NCBI GenBank assembly: GCA_963920525.1
Contig: OY986439.1
Location: forward strand, 30,824,319 to 30,888,318
Direction of reading: 5' to 3'
Source of the DNA: Dichetophora obliterata
Taxonomy: Eukaryota; Arthropoda; Insecta; Diptera; Sciomyzidae
Length of the DNA stretch: 64,000 nucleotides
How positions within the stretch are numbered: position 1 is the first letter of the stretch; every line of letters starts with the position of its first letter. The notes under the pieces are model-generated. The model was not told where the DNA came from and did no database searches. It was given only the letters and a program-made list of their open reading frames with translations. Positions 37,601 through 49,678 of this stretch are shown here, piece by piece. The translations under genes were made by a program, and so were the position numbers.

Positions 37601-37820
37601 ATGGGAGGTACCACGCCCCTTTCTCCAATCGTTATAAAACCTCACAGGAACACTCTCAAGATGTGGCTTTATTTTCCCTGAAAATTTCATAAAGACCGGT
37701 TCAGCGGTTTTGGAGTCTATACGTGATATAGCCACATACCCACATACCCACATACCCACATACCCACATACCCACATACCCACATACCCACATACATACA
37801 TCCATTTTTATATATATAGA
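34606..37820 (-). mobile_element. Non-autonomous Helitron, copy A
   Basis: On the minus strand the element starts TCTATATATATAAAAATGG (at 37820), ends GGGTTTCAGCTAG (at 34606) and lies between A and T with no target duplication; these are the Helitron hallmarks. The hairpin near the 3' end is weak (GGC/GCC around agcaacgc). Size is 3215 bp. It encodes no Rep or helicase, so it depends on another element. Internal structure: ~140-bp modules near the 3' end (caaatttgggttgtatggg ... ccacgccc ... cccataaaat), ~120-130-bp modules with gatttgtgggcggtaaaagg in the middle, and a (TGGGTATG)7 repeat behind the 5' end. Small open frames are incidental. Confidence 0.85.
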
Positions 37821-37834
37821 TAATTTATAATTTA
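37821..37834. repeat. Two-heptamer spacer between Helitrons A and B
   Basis: Exactly taatttataattta, in the same strand phase as the flanking arrays. It separates the two 5' ends that face each other. Confidence 0.97.
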
Positions 37835-38328
37835 TCTATATATATAAAAATGGATGTATGTATGTGGGTATGTGGGTATGTGGGTATGTGGGTATGTGGG
37901 TATGTGGGTATGTGGGTATGTGGCTATATCACGTATAGACTCCAAAACCGCTGAACCGGTCTTTATGAAATTTTCAGGGAAAATAAAGCCACATCTTGAG
38001 AGTGTTCCTGTGAGGTTTTATAACGATTGGAGAAAGGGGCGTGGTACCTCCCATACAAGCCAAATTTGCTCCATCGATCACAAACAAAAAAAAAGAAAAA
38101 TATTTCACGGTTTCAATCGTAAAAAACTAAGATTTGGTGATTTTGTTCAGATAGTTACTGTCGGTAACTGTACAAAAAATGGGCGTGGTCGTTATATAAA
38201 TACGCCCACTTTTTCGAAATCATGGCAATTCCGGAGTTCTGCACATTTTTACAGTGAAACTTGCTGTTTAGGTACGAACACAATTTATAAATGTTTTCAC
38301 GCCCACTTTTAACGCCCACAAATCAATA

Positions 38329-38352
38329 TCTATATATATATATAAAGCAAAA
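38329..38352 (+). other. Internal Helitron 5'-end-like sequence 1 in copy B
   Basis: TCTATATATATATATAAAGC preceded by ...cgcccacaaatcaata repeats the form of the true 5' terminus (A followed by TC, then a TA-rich tract and AAA). Equivalent sites exist in copies A and C. Confidence 0.6.
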
Positions 38353-39786
38353 CGATGTGTGTCTGGTAGTGTGATGTCTATAGACTCCAAAACTACTGAA
38401 CCGATTGACCTGGAATTTTGGCAGTCGATTTGTTTCAGGTACGAGATGGTTGAGGAAAAAAATTTGCCACACCCCCCTTTTACCACCCCCAAATCAATAA
38501 AAATGTTACATTTAAGTTGGTTTGGGTCGTATATGGCTAAAATTTTGTAATTTAGTATGTACGGCTACTGTCGACAACTGTCCTAAAAATGGGTTTCCAC
38601 GCCCCCTTTTACCGCCCACAAATAAATGAAAATGGTTTATTTCAGACGGTTTTGGTCGTATAAGACCTAAATTTGGTACTTTGGTTTGTGAAGTTACTGA
38701 CAGTAACTGTACGAAAAATTGGTTTCCACGCCCCCTTTTGCGCCCACAAATCAGTGAAAATGCTATATTTCATGCAGTTTTGGCCGTATGAGACTAACAT
38801 ATGATACTTAAGTTTGTATGGTTACTTTCAGCAATTGTACTAAAAAAGGGCGTCATCGCTATATAGCCACACCCACTTTTTAAGAAACCATCAAAATTGA
38901 CTACTGGGTCGATTGAGCTAAAATGTTGGCTTAGTTTGTACGGTTACTGTTAGCAACTGTACTAAAAATTGATCTCCACGCCCCCCTTTTACCGCCCACA
39001 AACCAATGAAAACGTTTTATTTCAACGGTTTGGGTCGTATTAGACAAAAATTTTGTAATTCAGTACATATGGTTACTCTCGGCAAGTGCACTATCAATAG
39101 GCCTGCCCTACTTTAGTTAAACTCACTTTTCGGGGAGTTAGCGTCCAGTGAAGTAAAGTGCGCCAGGCTTTCCCTAAATTGAGCTGAAATTTGGGCAGTC
39201 GATTTGTTTCGATTACGAGATGGCTCAAGGGAAATATTTTACCGCACCCCTTTTTACCGCTTGCAAAACAACAAAAATGCTATATTTCGCACGGTTTTGA
39301 TCGTATTAGACTAAAATGTGGTTATTTAGTGCACATGGCTACTTTCGGCAGCTATACTGAAAATGGTGAATATATTTGACATTTCTTGACATTTTCGTGT
39401 ATGGCAGTAAGGCGGTCTGTGGCAGAACAACGTTTGCCGAGGTGATAGATTGTTCCTGTGAGGTTTGGTAACGTTTGGACGAGGGGGCGTGGTTCCTCCC
39501 ATACAAGCCAAATTTGCGCTATCGACCACAAACCAAATAAGGGATATATATCAGACGGTTTCGATCGTAAAAACTAAGATATTATCATTTTGTTCAGATG
39601 GTAACTGTCAGTAACTGTACAAAAATCACTTTTTCGTCGCAATTTATATACGCCCACTTTTTCGAAATCATGGCAATTCCGGAGTTCTACACATTTTTAT
39701 ACTGAAACTTGCTGTGTAGGTGCTCCAAGAGGCAGTCACGATACATAAATGTTTTCACGCCCACTTTTAGCGCCCACAAATCAATA

Positions 39787-39812
39787 TCTGTACATATAAA
39801 AATGAATCGTGA
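39787..39812 (+). other. Internal Helitron 5'-end-like sequence 2 in copy B
   Basis: TCTGTACATATAAAAATGAA is preceded by the same ...cgcccacaaatcaata as site 1. The ~450 bp upstream of both sites are also homologous (ttcgaaatcatggcaattcc, aaacttgctgt). Confidence 0.6.
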
Positions 39813-41043
39813 TTTGTTCGGATGCTTAAAACTTGAAAACGACTAGACCAAATAGGATACTTCCTTCTACTGGTTTGTTCGTAACTGCTACGCAAAGGTT
39901 TAGGAAAAAAGTAATGCCACACCCCTTTTATCGCCCACAAATCAATAAAAATGCTATATTTAAGAAGGTTTTGGTCGTATTAAATTAAAATTTGGTAAAT
40001 AAGTTCTTATGATGACTGTCACTAACTTTAATAAAAACAGGCGTTGTCACACTTCATCTACGCCTACTTTTGGAAATATCACAACACTCCGATACTATTG
40101 GTCCGATTGAGCTCAAATTTTGTAAGTGGCTTTGCTTTGAGTACGAGATGGTTTAAGAAGAAATGCCACACCTTCTTTTACCTCCCATTAATATAAAAAC
40201 AATTTGTGTTATCGAATAGCGTTATGGGTTGCACAGCTTAGAAATTCGGTATTCGACCACAATTTAGACGTACCGTTTCAGTGATGAAATTTTATGGGAG
40301 TTGGACAAGGGGGAGGGGCACCTCTCATACAATCCAAATTGGTGATATCGAATAGCTTTGAATTTATAGGAATTCAGCTTTGGAATTCAGTTTTTGACCT
40401 CAATTTACACATGCAGTTTCAATGATTTTTTTTTTATGGGCGTTGGACAGGGAGGCCTGACATCTCCCTTACATCCCAAATTTGCAATATCGAATTGCTT
40501 TGAAGTTATAGGTTGACAGCGTAAGAAATCGGTATTCGACCTAAATTTATACATGCACTTTCATTTTTTACATTTTATGGGCGTAGGGAAAAGGGGAGTG
40601 ACACTTCCCATACAACCCAACTTTGTGCTATCAAATAGCTTTAGAGTCGCACAGCATCGGAATTCAGTATTTGACCAAAATTTACGCATGAAGATTTACT
40701 GATAAAATTTTTTAGAGTTTGTCGGGGGGCGTGGCACCTCCCATACAACCCAAATTTGTGTTATCGAATATATTTGGAGTTATATGTCGCACAGTTTTGG
40801 TATTCGGTATTCGACCTCCATGTACACATGCAGTTTAATTGATTACATTCTATGAGGGGTGATCAAGAGGGCGTGGCACTTCCTATACAACCCAAAATTG
40901 TTATATCGAATAGCTTTGTGGATATAGGTCGCACAGTCTCGGAATTCAGTATTTGACCTCAATTTAGACATGCTGTTTAACTGATAACATTTTATGGGCG
41001 TTTGAATAGGGAGAGTGGCAGCAACGCGCCGGGTTTCAGCTAG

Positions 41044-43920
41044 TAATTTATAATTTATAATTTATAATTTATAATTTATAATTTATAATTTATAATTTAT
41101 AATTTATAATTTATAATTTATAATTTATAATTTATAATTTATAATTTATAATTTATAATTTATAATTTATAATTTATAATTTATAATTTATAATTTATAA
41201 TTTATAATTTATAATTTATAATTTATAATTTATAATTTATAATTTATAATTTATAATTTATAATTTATAATTTATAATTTATAATTTATAATTTATAATT
41301 TATAATTTATAATTTATAATTTATAATTTATAATTTATAATTTATAATTTATAATTTATAATTTATAATTTATAATTTATAATTTATAATTTATAATTTA
41401 TAATTTATAATTTATAATTTATAATTTATAATTTATAATTTATAATTTATAATTTATAATTTATAATTTATAATTTATAATTTATAATTTATAATTTATA
41501 ATTTATAATTTATAATTTATAATTTATAATTTATAATTTATAATTTATAATTTATAATTTATAATTTATAATTTATAATTTATAATTTATAATTTATAAT
41601 TTATAATTTATAATTTATAATTTATAATTTATAATTTATAATTTATAATTTATAATTTATAATTTATAATTTATAATTTATAATTTATAATTTATAATTT
41701 ATAATTTATAATTTATAATTTATAATTTATAATTTATAATTTATAATTTATAATTTATAATTTATAATTTATAATTTATAATTTATAATTTATAATTTAT
41801 AATTTATAATTTATAATTTATAATTTATAATTTATAATTTATAATTTATAATTTATAATTTATAATTTATAATTTATAATTTATAATTTATAATTTATAA
41901 TTTATAATTTATAATTTATAATTTATAACTTATAATTTATAATTTATAATTTATAATTTATAATTTATAATTTATAATTTATAATTTATAATTTATAATT
42001 TATAATTTATAATTTATAACTTATAATTTATAATTTATAATTTATAATTTATAATTTATAATTTATAATTTATAATTTATAATTTATAACTTATAATTTA
42101 TAATTTATAATTTATAATTTATAATTTATAATTTATAATTTATAATTTATAATTTATAATTTATAATTTATAATTTATAATTTATAATTTATAATTTATA
42201 ATTTATAATTTATAATTTATAATTTATAATTTATAATTTATAATTTATAATTTATAATTTATAATTTATAATTTATAATTTATAATTTATAATTTATAAT
42301 TTATAATTTATAATTTATAATTTATAATTTATAATTTATAATTTATAATTTATAATTTATAATTTATAATTTATAATTTATAATTTATAATTTATAATTT
42401 ATAATTTATAATTTATAATTTATAATTTATAATTTATAATTTATAATTTATAATTTATAATTTATAATTTATAATTTATAATTTATAATTTATAATTTAT
42501 AATTTATAATTTATAATTTATAATTTATAATTTATAATTTATAATTTATAATTTATAATTTATAATTTATAATTTATAATTTATAATTTATAATTTATAA
42601 TTTATAATTTATAATTTATAATTTATAATTTATAATTTATAATTTATAATTTATAATTTATAATTTATAATTTATAATTTATAATTTATAATTTATAATT
42701 TATAATTTATAATTTATAATTTATAATTTATAATTTATAATTTATAATTTATAATTTATAATTTATAATTTATAATTTATAATTTATAATTTATAATTTA
42801 TAATTTATAATTTATAATTTATAATTTATAATTTATAATTTATAATTTATAATTTATAATTTATAATTTATAATTTATAATTTATAATTTATAATTTATA
42901 ATTTATAATTTATAATTTATAATTTATAATTTATAATTTATAATTTATAATTTATAATTTATAATTTATAATTTATAATTTATAATTTATAATTTATAAT
43001 TTATAATTTATAATTTATAATTTATAATTTATAATTTATAATTTATAATTTATAATTTATAATTTATAATTTATAATTTATAATTTATAATTTATAATTT
43101 ATAATTTATAATTTATAATTTATAATTTATAATTTATAATTTATAATTTATAATATATAATTTATAATTTATAATTTATAATTTATAATTTATAATTTAT
43201 AATTTATAATTTATAATTTATAATTTATAATTTATAATTTATAATTTATAATTTATAATTTATAATTTATAATTTATAATTTATAATTTATAATTTATAA
43301 TTTATAATTTATAATTTATAATTTATAATTTATAATTTATAATTTATAATTTATAATTTATAATTTATAATTTATAATTTATAATTTATAATTTATAATT
43401 TATAATTTATAATTTATAATTTATAATTTATAATTTATAATTTATAATTTATAATTTATAATTTATAATTTATAATTTATAATTTATAATTTATAATTTA
43501 TAATTTATAATTTATAATTTATAATTTATAATTTATAATTTATAATTTATAATTTATAATTTATAATTTATAATTTATAATTTATAATTTATAATTTATA
43601 ATTTATAATTTATAATTTATAATTTATAATTTATAATTTATAATTTATAATTTATAATTTATAATTTATAATTTATAATTTATAATTTATAATTTATAAT
43701 TTATAATTTATAATTTATAATTTATAATTTATAATTTATAATTTATAATTTATAATTTATAATTTATAATTTATAATTTATAATTTATAATTTATAATTT
43801 ATAATTTATAATTTATAATTTATAATTTATAATTTATAATTTATAATTTATAATTTATAATTTATAATTTATAATTTATAATTTATAATTTATAATTTAT
43901 AATTTATAATTTATAATTTA
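41044..43920. repeat. Heptamer satellite (AATTTAT)n, array 2
   Basis: 2877 bp, exactly 411 units of 7 bp. Rare variants: aacttat at 41929, 42020 and 42090 (spaced 13 and 10 units) and atatata at ~43153. Confidence 0.99.
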
Positions 43921-46900
43921 TCTATATATATAAAAATGGATGTATGTATGTGGGTATGTGGGTATGTGGGTATGTGGCTATATCACGTATAGACTCCAAA
44001 ACCGCTGAACCGGTCTTTATGAAATTTTCAGGGAAAATAAAGCCACATCTTGAGAGTGTTCCTGTGAGGTTTTATAACGATTGGAGAAAGGGGCGTGGTA
44101 CCTCCCATACAAGCCAAATTTGCTCCATCGATCACAAACAAAAAAAAAGAAAAATATTTCACGGTTTCAATCGTAAAAAACTAAGATTTGGTGATTTTGT
44201 TCAGATAGTTACTGTCGGTAACTGTACAAAAAATGGGCGTGGTCGTTATATAAATACGCCCACTTTTTCGAAATCATGGCAATTCCGGAGTTCTGCACAT
44301 TTTTACAGTGAAACTTGCTGTTTAGGTACGAACACAATTTATAAATGTTTTCACGCCCACTTTTAACGCCCACAAATCAATATCTATATATATATAAAGC
44401 AAAACGATGTGTGTCTGGTAGTGTGATGTCTATAGACTCCAAAACTACTGAACCGATTGACCTGGAATTTTGGCAGTCGATTTGTTTCAGGTACGAGATG
44501 GTTGAGGAAAAAAATTTGCCACACCCCCCTTTTACCACCCCCAAATCAATAAAAATGTTACATTTAAGTTGGTTTGGGTCGTATATGGCTAAAATTTTGT
44601 AATTTAGTATGTACGGCTACTGTCGACAACTGTCCTAAAAATGGGTTTCCACGCCCCCTTTTACCGCCCACAAATAAATGAAAATGGTTTATTTCAGACG
44701 GTTTTGGTCGTATAAGACCTAAATTTGGTACTTTGGTTTGTGAAGTTACTGACAGTAACTGTACGAAAAATTGGTTTCCACGCCCCCTTTTGCGCCCACA
44801 AATCAGTGAAAATGCTATATTTCATGCAGTTTTGGCCGTATGAGACTAACATATGATACTTAAGTTTGTATGGTTACTTTCGGCAATTGTACTAAAAAAG
44901 GGCGTCATCGCTATATAGCCACACCCACTTTTTAAGAAACCATCAAAATTGACTACTGGGTCGATTGAGCTAAAATGTTGGCTTAGTTTGTACGGTTACT
45001 GTTAGCAACTGTACTAAAAATTGATCTCCACGCCCCCCTTTTACCGCCCACAAACCAATGAAAACGTTTTATTTCAACGGTTTGGGTCGTATTAGACAAA
45101 AATTTTGTAATTCAGTACATATGGTTACTCTCGGCAAGTGCACTATCAATAGGCCTGCCCTACTTTAGTTAAACTCACTTTTCGGGGAGTTAGCGTCCAG
45201 TGAAGTAAAGTGCGCCAGGCTTTCCCTAAATTGAGCTGAAATTTGGGCAGTCGATTTGTTTCGATTACGAGATGGCTCAAGGGAAATATTTTACCGCACC
45301 CCTTTTTACCGCTTGCAAAACAACAAAAATGCTATATTTCGCACGGTTTTGATCGTATTAGACTAAAATGTGGTTATTTAGTGCACATGGCTACTTTCGG
45401 CAGCTATACTGAAAATGGTGAATATATTTGACATTTCTTGACATTTTCGTGTATGGCAGTAAGGCGGTCTGTGGCAGAACAACGTTTGCCGAGGTGATAG
45501 ATTGTTCCTGTGAGGTTTGGTAACGTTTGGACGAGGGGGCGTGGTTCCTCCCATACAAGCCAAATTTGCGCTATCGACCACAAACCAAATAAGGGATATA
45601 TATCAGACGGTTTCGATCGTAAAAACTAAGATATTATCATTTTGTTCAGATGGTAACTGTCAGTAACTGTACAAAAATCACTTTTTCGTCGCAATTTATA
45701 TACGCCCACTTTTTCGAAATCATGGCAATTCCGGAGTTCTACACATTTTTATACTGAAACTTGCTGTGTAGGTGCTCCAAGAGGCAGTCACGATACATAA
45801 ATGTTTTCACGCCCACTTTTAGCGCCCACAAATCAATATCTGTACATATAAAAATGAATCGTGATTTGTTCGGATGCTTAAAACTTGAAAACGACTAGAC
45901 CAAATAGGATACTTCCTTCTACTGGTTTGTTCGTAACTGCTACGCAAAGGTTTAGGAAAAAAGTAATGCCACACCCCTTTTATCGCCCACAAATCAATAA
46001 AAATGCTATATTTAAGAAGGTTTTGGTCGTATTAAATTAAAATTTGGTAAATAAGTTCTTATGATGACTGTCACTAACTTTAATAAAAACAGGCGTTGTC
46101 ACACTTCATCTACGCCTACTTTTGGAAATATCACAACACTCCGATACTATTGGTCCGATTGAGCTCAAATTTTGTAAGTGGCTTTGCTTTGAGTACGAGA
46201 TGGTTTAAGAAGAAATGCCACACCTTCTTTTACCTCCCATTAATATAAAAACAATTTGTGTTATCGAATAGCGTTATGGGTTGCACAGCTTAGAAATTCG
46301 GTATTCGACCACAATTTAGACGTACCGTTTCAGTGATGAAATTTTATGGGAGTTGGACAAGGGGGAGGGGCACCTCTCATACAATCCAAATTGGTGATAT
46401 CGAATAGCTTTGAATTTATAGGAATTCAGCTTTGGAATTCAGTTTTTGACCTCAATTTACACATGCAGTTTCAATGATTTTTTTTTTATGGGCGTTGGAC
46501 AGGGAGGCCTGACATCTCCCTTACATCCCAAATTTGCAATATCGAATTGCTTTGAAGTTATAGGTTGACAGCGTAAGAAATCGGTATTCGACCTAAATTT
46601 ATACATGCACTTTCATTTTTTACATTTTATGGGCGTAGGGAAAAGGGGAGTGACACTTCCCATACAACCCAACTTTGTGCTATCAAATAGCTTTAGAGTT
46701 ATAGGTCGCACAGCATCGGAATTCAGTATTTGACCAAAATTTACGCATGAAGATTTACTGATAAAATTTTTTAGAGTTTGTCGGGGGGCGTGGCACCTCC
46801 CATACAACCCAAATTTGTGTTATCGAATATATTTGGAGTTATATGTCGCACAGTTTTGGTATTCGGTATTCGACCTCCATGTACACATGCAGTTTAATTG

Positions 46901-47102
46901 ATTACATTCTATGAGGGGTGATCAAGAGGGCGTGGCACTTCCTATACAACCCAAAATTGTTATATCGAATAGCTTTGTGGATATAGGTCGCACAGTCTCG
47001 GAATTCAGTATTTGACCTCAATTTAGACATGCTGTTTAACTGATAACATTTTATGGGCGTTTGAATAGGGAGAGTGGCAGCAACGCGCCGGGTTTCAGCT
47101 AG
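43921..47102 (+). mobile_element. Non-autonomous Helitron, copy C
   Basis: Starts TC at 43921, ends CTAG at 47099-47102, between TTTA and TAAT as in copies A and B. 3182 bp. Near-identical to copy B, but with (TGGGTATG)3 instead of 7 and with the TTATAGG that copy B lacks. Same internal 5'-end-like sites (near 44380 and 45839). Confidence 0.87.
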
Positions 47103-48264
47103 TAATTTATAATTTATAATTTATAATTTATAATTTATAATTTATAATTTATAATTTATAATTTATAATTTATAATTTATAATTTATAATTTATAATTTA
47201 TAATTTATAATTTATAATTTATAATTTATAATTTATAATTTATAATTTATAATTTATAATTTATAATTTATAATTTATAATTTATAATTTATAATTTATA
47301 ATTTATAATTTATAATTTATAATTTATAATTTATAATTTATAATTTATAATTTATAATTTATAATTTATAATTTATAATTTATAATTTATAATTTATAAT
47401 TTATAATTTATAATTTATAATTTATAATTTATAATTTATAATTTATAATTTATAATTTATAATTTATAATTTATAATTTATAATTTATAATTTATAATTT
47501 ATAATTTATAATTTATAATTTATAATTTATAATTTATAATTTATAATTTATAATTTATAATTTATAATTTATAATTTATAATTTATAATTTATAATTTAT
47601 AATTTATAATTTATAATTTATAATTTATAATTTATAATTTATAATTTATAATTTATAATTTATAATTTATAATTTATAATTTATAATTTATAATTTATAA
47701 TTTATAATTTATAATTTATAATTTATAATTTATAATTTATAATTTATAATTTATAATTTATAATTTATAATTTATAATTTATAATTTATAATTTATAATT
47801 TATAATTTATAATTTATAATTTATAATTTATAATTTATAATTTATAATTTATAATTTATAATTTATAATTTATAATTTATAATTTATAATTTATAATTTA
47901 TAATTTATAATTTATAATTTATAATTTATAATTTATAATTTATAATTTATAATTTATAATTTATAATTTATAATTTATAATTTATAATTTATAATTTATA
48001 ATTTATAATTTATAATTTATAATTTATAATTTATAATTTATAATTTATAATTTATAATTTATAATTTATAATTTATAATTTATAATTTATAATTTATAAT
48101 TTATAATTTATAATTTATAATTTATAATTTATAATTTATAATTTATAATTTATAATTTATAATTTATAATTTATAATTTATAATTTATAATTTATAATTT
48201 ATAATTTATAATTTATAATTTATAATTTATAATTTATAATTTATAATTTATAATTTATAATTTA
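47103..48264. repeat. Heptamer satellite (AATTTAT)n, array 3
   Basis: About 1162 bp (~166 units), almost perfect, ending where ttattgaatatttaaaatta begins. Confidence 0.99.
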
Positions 48265-49006
48265 TTGAATATTTAAAATTATTATAAATTATTAATTTTT
48301 AATTTACCTTTTCAGTGGATTCGTTTAATATATTAGACATGTCAGAGAGTAAATTGAAATTTTATTTTGCATCGCTTTTTTCAAATCAATTTGTTAAATT
48401 CTATTAAAAAAAGAAAAACCAATATGATATAAATAAATAAAGAGAGATATTTGACATAAATGTCAGTTTAGTTTGCGATTTTGTTTCAAAAATTTTTTTT
48501 TAAACCTTTTTTATAAGAAAAAATAAACCAGATAAAAATCAGACTTCATTAATTTTATCTTTTTATGGCTTTTATGTTAAAAGGGTTTAAAAAACAAAGA
48601 TCGAAAGGGTTGAAATACCTTCAAAGAGATAAAAAAAAGATGTTGTGCCGAACAGAAGCAAAACAATTTTTTCTTTGTACAAGCTTGCAAAAGATTAACG
48701 GTGTAGGTCAAATACAAGGGTATGTTTTTTTGTCATGTTTTAATATCTAAATGAAAGGAGCGTTACCTCAAAAAAATTATTTTGTTCTTAGCTTGGCCTA
48801 GCCATTGAAAGGGTTAAGGTTAATTTGGGTTTTCATTTTGTAATTTTTAATTTTTAATTTAATGAACTAATTCATTTAATAATTGACATTAATAAATTTA
48901 TAAACAACATACAATATACCATAGAACAATAAACAATATTGTACAAAATACAAAATATAAAACACATTATATATTTAATACTGATACAAGATTTGCATGT
49001 TGAATA
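48265..49006. other. Unassigned AT-rich DNA
   Basis: No gene is recognised. The 61-codon lysine-rich open frame at 48565 has no motif. Confidence 0.4.
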
Positions 49007-49678
49007 ACTGTGCGGCACCAAAATCTGTATTTAATAATTTCAACGTTTTTCATTTAATTTTAATATGAGGAATCTTGTGGTCCGAGATTCAAAACATCCG
49101 TTTTTCCACTTTACCGAAGACTTTAGTATACATTTTTTTTTAATTAGTCCAGATATGCACTCATTTGCATGTTGAGAACTCTTGAACCATTAGGATTTTT
49201 ATTTTAGTTTCTTCAGCAAAGTTATTTCTATTATTCTTTGTTGAACAAATATATAACGAAAAATCATTTGAAGCTGTCTTTTAATTTTTAATAAGCGATA
49301 TATGTCTTGCCCGCTTTCAATTCTTCAAACCAAAAAATGTTACTCATACGCAATGTTGTTCGAATTTTTTTTGTTTGACTTTTTGTAAGAATCACTCGAT
49401 AAGACCCACTGGAACCGATTTTTTCATATTCATTTAGTCAGCAAAGTTGTTGGCCAGAATTATAGAAAGAACTTTGTGCAAGAAATCAAAATGAAAATCC
49501 TATTGGTTCAAGAGTTATCAACATGAAAATGAGTGCATATCTTGAGCAAGTTTTGATATATCTTAAAAAAGAAAATTTTTTTCTAAAATGTTCGGTAAAG
49601 TGCTAAAGCAAATGTCAAAAATGAAGTGAAAAACGTTTAAATTATCAAATACAGAGAAAATACAGAAAAGCGCACAGT
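49007..49678. mobile_element. Inverted-repeat element (MITE-like)
   Basis: Arms at ~49007-49230 and ~49435-49678 are reverse complements with mismatches: ACTGTGCG/CGCACAGT ends, ctgtattta...aatttcaacgtttttca, cactttaccgaa, atatgcactcatttgcatgttga and gaaccattaggatttt. The centre (~49240-49430) is unrelated. ~670 bp, no coding capacity. The target duplication is unclear. Confidence 0.7.

Larger units (their letters stand above)
37835..41043 (+). mobile_element. Non-autonomous Helitron, copy B
   Basis: Reverse complement of copy A over its full length. TC start at 37835, CTAG end at 41040-41043, inserted between TTTA and TAAT. 3209 bp. Private differences: TTTCAGCAATTG where A and C have TTTCGGCAATTG (~38829), and loss of 7 bp (TTATAGG) near 40647. 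It shares the (TGGGTATG)7 count with copy A. Confidence 0.87.

Noticed and set aside
37343..38312. Pair of identical 152-codon open frames on opposite strands (and a 140-codon one at 43944)
   Set aside because: They lie in the Helitron copies and start in the TGGGTATG repeat. Identity reflects the copies being near-identical DNA, and no domain or codon bias is visible.
34606..41043. Pure assembly or fold-back read artefact
   Set aside because: Not excluded, but less likely: the satellite keeps one orientation across the palindrome, the spacer is exactly two heptamers, and copies A and B differ by a substitution and a 7-bp deletion. Raw reads are still needed.
31021..48264. CRISPR-like or plasmid-type iteron array
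   Set aside because: Units are only 7 bp without spacers, and the setting is a eukaryotic nuclear repeat region.
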